5,496 nucleotides of DNA from JBFELU01 sp041551965 (GTDB lineage: Bacteria > Actinomycetota > Acidimicrobiia > Spongiisociales > UBA11373), in contig JBFELU010000106.1 in assembly GCA_041551965.1 (NCBI GenBank), positions 1 to 5,496 of the forward strand, read 5' to 3'. Under the pieces are notes generated by a model. The model searched no databases. It was not told the origin of the DNA and was given only the letters and a program-made list of their open reading frames with translations. Both the position numbers and the translations under genes were made by a program. Shown here piece by piece: positions 4,186-5,496 of the stretch; the stretch's first letter is position 1, and every line of letters starts with the position of its first letter.

Positions 4186-5496
4186 CTACTCCCGGCACCT
4201 CTGGGGGTTGTACTCGATCACCCGGAAGCCACCGCTGTAGTGCCAGGTCCACTCCTCGGTGGTCTCCTCGCCGTCGGGATGGGTGATGTACCGGTAGATG
4301 TCGACCGACCACCCGCCGCTGCCCGCCGACTTCACCCTGCCGGTGGCCCTGCTCCCGAAGACACACGGATCCAGGTCCCGATTGACCTCGTAGATGGTGC
4401 GGACACCGCTGAAGTTGTAGCGGTCCGACAGCCCGGCCTCGACCTCGATGCCGCCGTTGTCGCCGAAGAACTTCACCGTGATCGAGGTGTCGGTGTGGGA
4501 GGTGTCGATGAGCACCGCGGCATCGGTGTTGTTGCGGAACACGAGATCCGGTGCCGGGAATCCCAGCGTGGCTTCACGACCCTCGGGGTAGCGAGTGAAG
4601 AAGATGCTGTGCGGGGTGTGGTCGATGTCCTCGTACCCGCCGAAGAAGATGGCGTTGTAGAGCGTGGTGGTGAACTGGCTGGTGCCGCCCCCGATGTTGA
4701 TGGGATTGTCGCAGCACTGGACGTAGCCGCCGATGATGGCGCCGGCGTACTGGTACCCCTTGTCCAGGGTGCGTTCGCCGACGTGGTCGTTGAGCGACCA
4801 GGTCTCACCGGGCAGCACTATCGCCCCGTCGACCGCGTCGGCGATCAAGTGGATGTTGGTCACCCGGCTCTGGCAGCAGTCGTGGAAGGTGGTGAACTCG
4901 GACACCTTCTCTCTGATGCCGAGCGCCTCGGCGTCGGCGGTGGAGAACTCGGCCTCGGTCCCCGGGCCGAAGACGAGCCGGGCGCTTCGCTCGGGCGACC
5001 GTGCGGCCGCCGTCACCGATCGCGCGAAGGTCGTCGGGTCGGGTTCGAAGGCGGGGGTGCTCGGCACGAGGGTCACCGTGTCGTCCTCGTTGATGAGGAT
5101 CTCGGCATCGACCGGCTCGGTTCCCATCGGTTCGGTGCGGGGCTCGATGTAGCGGCGAAGCGGCTGGCCGAGGAAGCCGATCGGGAAGGTCACCGGGGAA
5201 GTCGACTCGTCACGACCGATGAACAGCGCAGTGGCGAGGATCTCAGGCGGCACCACGATCTCGGCGTCGTATTCGTCGTTGTAGAGCGTCACCGACTCCG
5301 AAATGAGCGCCTCGGCCTCGGCGACGACGGCATCGATGTCGGCCGCGGACATTGCCGGTTCCAGGCTCGCCGTGGGGAGCTGGATCGGGCTCCTATCCTC
5401 GCGAGCGAGGGCTTCCCCGAGGAGCCGGACGGCCTCGACCCGGTCGAGACCGGTACCGGCCCGCGGGTATTCGAAGACGATCTCGCGTTCGGAGAT
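4186..5496 (-). CDS. VanW family protein with PG_binding_4 region (N-terminus outside window)
   Basis: The frame is open from the right edge to a TAG at 4186-4188, giving 436 visible residues. The ATG at 5350-5352 is internal, because the 48 codons before it (with FEYPRAGTGLDRVEA) read as a normal continuation of this family. Visible residues up to about 195 fit the putative peptidoglycan-binding region (PG_binding_4) found before VanW domains. The VanW domain follows, with FTTFHDCCQSRVTNIH from about 201, PGETWSLNDHVGERT at about 229-243, GGGTSQFTTTLYNA at 269-282, and HSIFFTRYPEGREATLGF at about 296-313. Such proteins are usually anchored or secreted envelope proteins of unknown biochemical role. 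VanW itself is an accessory of some vancomycin-resistance clusters, but nothing here indicates glycopeptide resistance. The usual Cys of 'GGG.CQ' is Ser, as I recall for the actinobacterial branch. Two Cys-Cys pairs (207-208, 261-262) plus Cys378 and Cys434 suggest disulfides in an exported domain. The upstream signal or membrane anchor is not visible. Confidence 0.88.
   Translation of the reverse strand: MSEREIVFEYPRAGTGLDRVEAVRLLGEALAREDRSPIQLPTASLEPAMSAADIDAVVAEAEALISESVTLYNDEYDAEIVVPPEILATALFIGRDESTSPVTFPIGFLGQPLRRYIEPRTEPMGTEPVDAEILINEDDTVTLVPSTPAFEPDPTTFARSVTAAARSPERSARLVFGPGTEAEFSTADAEALGIREKVSEFTTFHDCCQSRVTNIHLIADAVDGAIVLPGETWSLNDHVGERTLDKGYQYAGAIIGGYVQCCDNPINIGGGTSQFTTTLYNAIFFGGYEDIDHTPHSIFFTRYPEGREATLGFPAPDLVFRNNTDAAVLIDTSHTDTSITVKFFGDNGGIEVEAGLSDRYNFSGVRTIYEVNRDLDPCVFGSRATGRVKSAGSGGWSVDIYRYITHPDGEETTEEWTWHYSGGFRVIEYNPQRCRE

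Noticed and set aside
4138..4193. An inverted repeat around the FabH/VanW convergent stops as a terminator (4142-4147 with 4178-4183, and a possible GGGA/TCCC extension)
   Set aside because: The stem is only 6 bp with a 30-nt loop, the outer pairing is unbalanced, and no T-run follows on either strand.
5350..5352. ATG as the true start of the VanW protein
   Set aside because: The frame remains open for 48 more codons to the window edge and their translation fits the family's N-terminal region. There is also no signal peptide after this ATG.
4186..5496. A vancomycin-resistance determinant, based on the VanW similarity
   Set aside because: No vanHAX, vanR/S or D-Ala-D-Lac ligase-type gene is nearby, and VanW-domain proteins are widespread in actinobacteria outside resistance clusters.

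Overview
This is a high-GC, gene-dense window with five protein-coding genes and almost no non-coding DNA. It suggests a chromosomal segment from an actinobacterium, possibly an Acidimicrobiia-like environmental lineage. That assignment is an inference from the GC-rich third codon positions, the GTG starts, and an actinobacterial-type VanW protein and DUF3105 protein. No rRNA, tRNA, CRISPR array, transposase, phage gene or plasmid function is visible.

Layout. Positions 1-351 (+) hold the 3' end of a DUF3105 gene cut by the left edge. Positions 382-1554 (+) encode a membrane-anchored or exported alpha/alpha-toroid protein with a 'YN..RHAG' motif. It overlaps by 4 bp the gene at 1551-2105 (+) for a small MarC-like membrane protein, so the three look like one transcription unit. 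A possible hairpin at 2088-2121 covers both stop codons where this unit meets the next gene tail to tail. Positions 2115-3101 (-) encode a divergent ketol-acid reductoisomerase (IlvC-like) protein. It shares a 70-bp divergent promoter region with 3172-4179 (+), a FabH-type ketoacyl-ACP synthase III with an intact Cys-His-Asn triad. Positions 4186-5496 (-) hold a VanW / PG_binding_4 protein that stays open through the right edge. Its stop lies 6 bp from the FabH stop.

How the genes may work together. The left unit is probably envelope-associated, with an extracytoplasmic toroid protein and an integral membrane protein, but no pathway can be named. The IlvC-like and FabH-like genes are divergently paired. 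One belongs to a family acting on branched-chain 2-keto acid precursors and the other to a family that primes fatty-acid or polyketide chains, so co-regulation is plausible but unproven. The VanW protein is an expected cell-envelope protein and seems unrelated to its neighbours.

The two most notable items are the IlvC-like protein, which keeps candidate metal-binding acidic residues but lacks the usual substrate-site His, Lys and Ser, and a 31-bp near-perfect palindrome inside the 5' part of the toroid gene. I do not see convincing evidence of a new multi-gene system.
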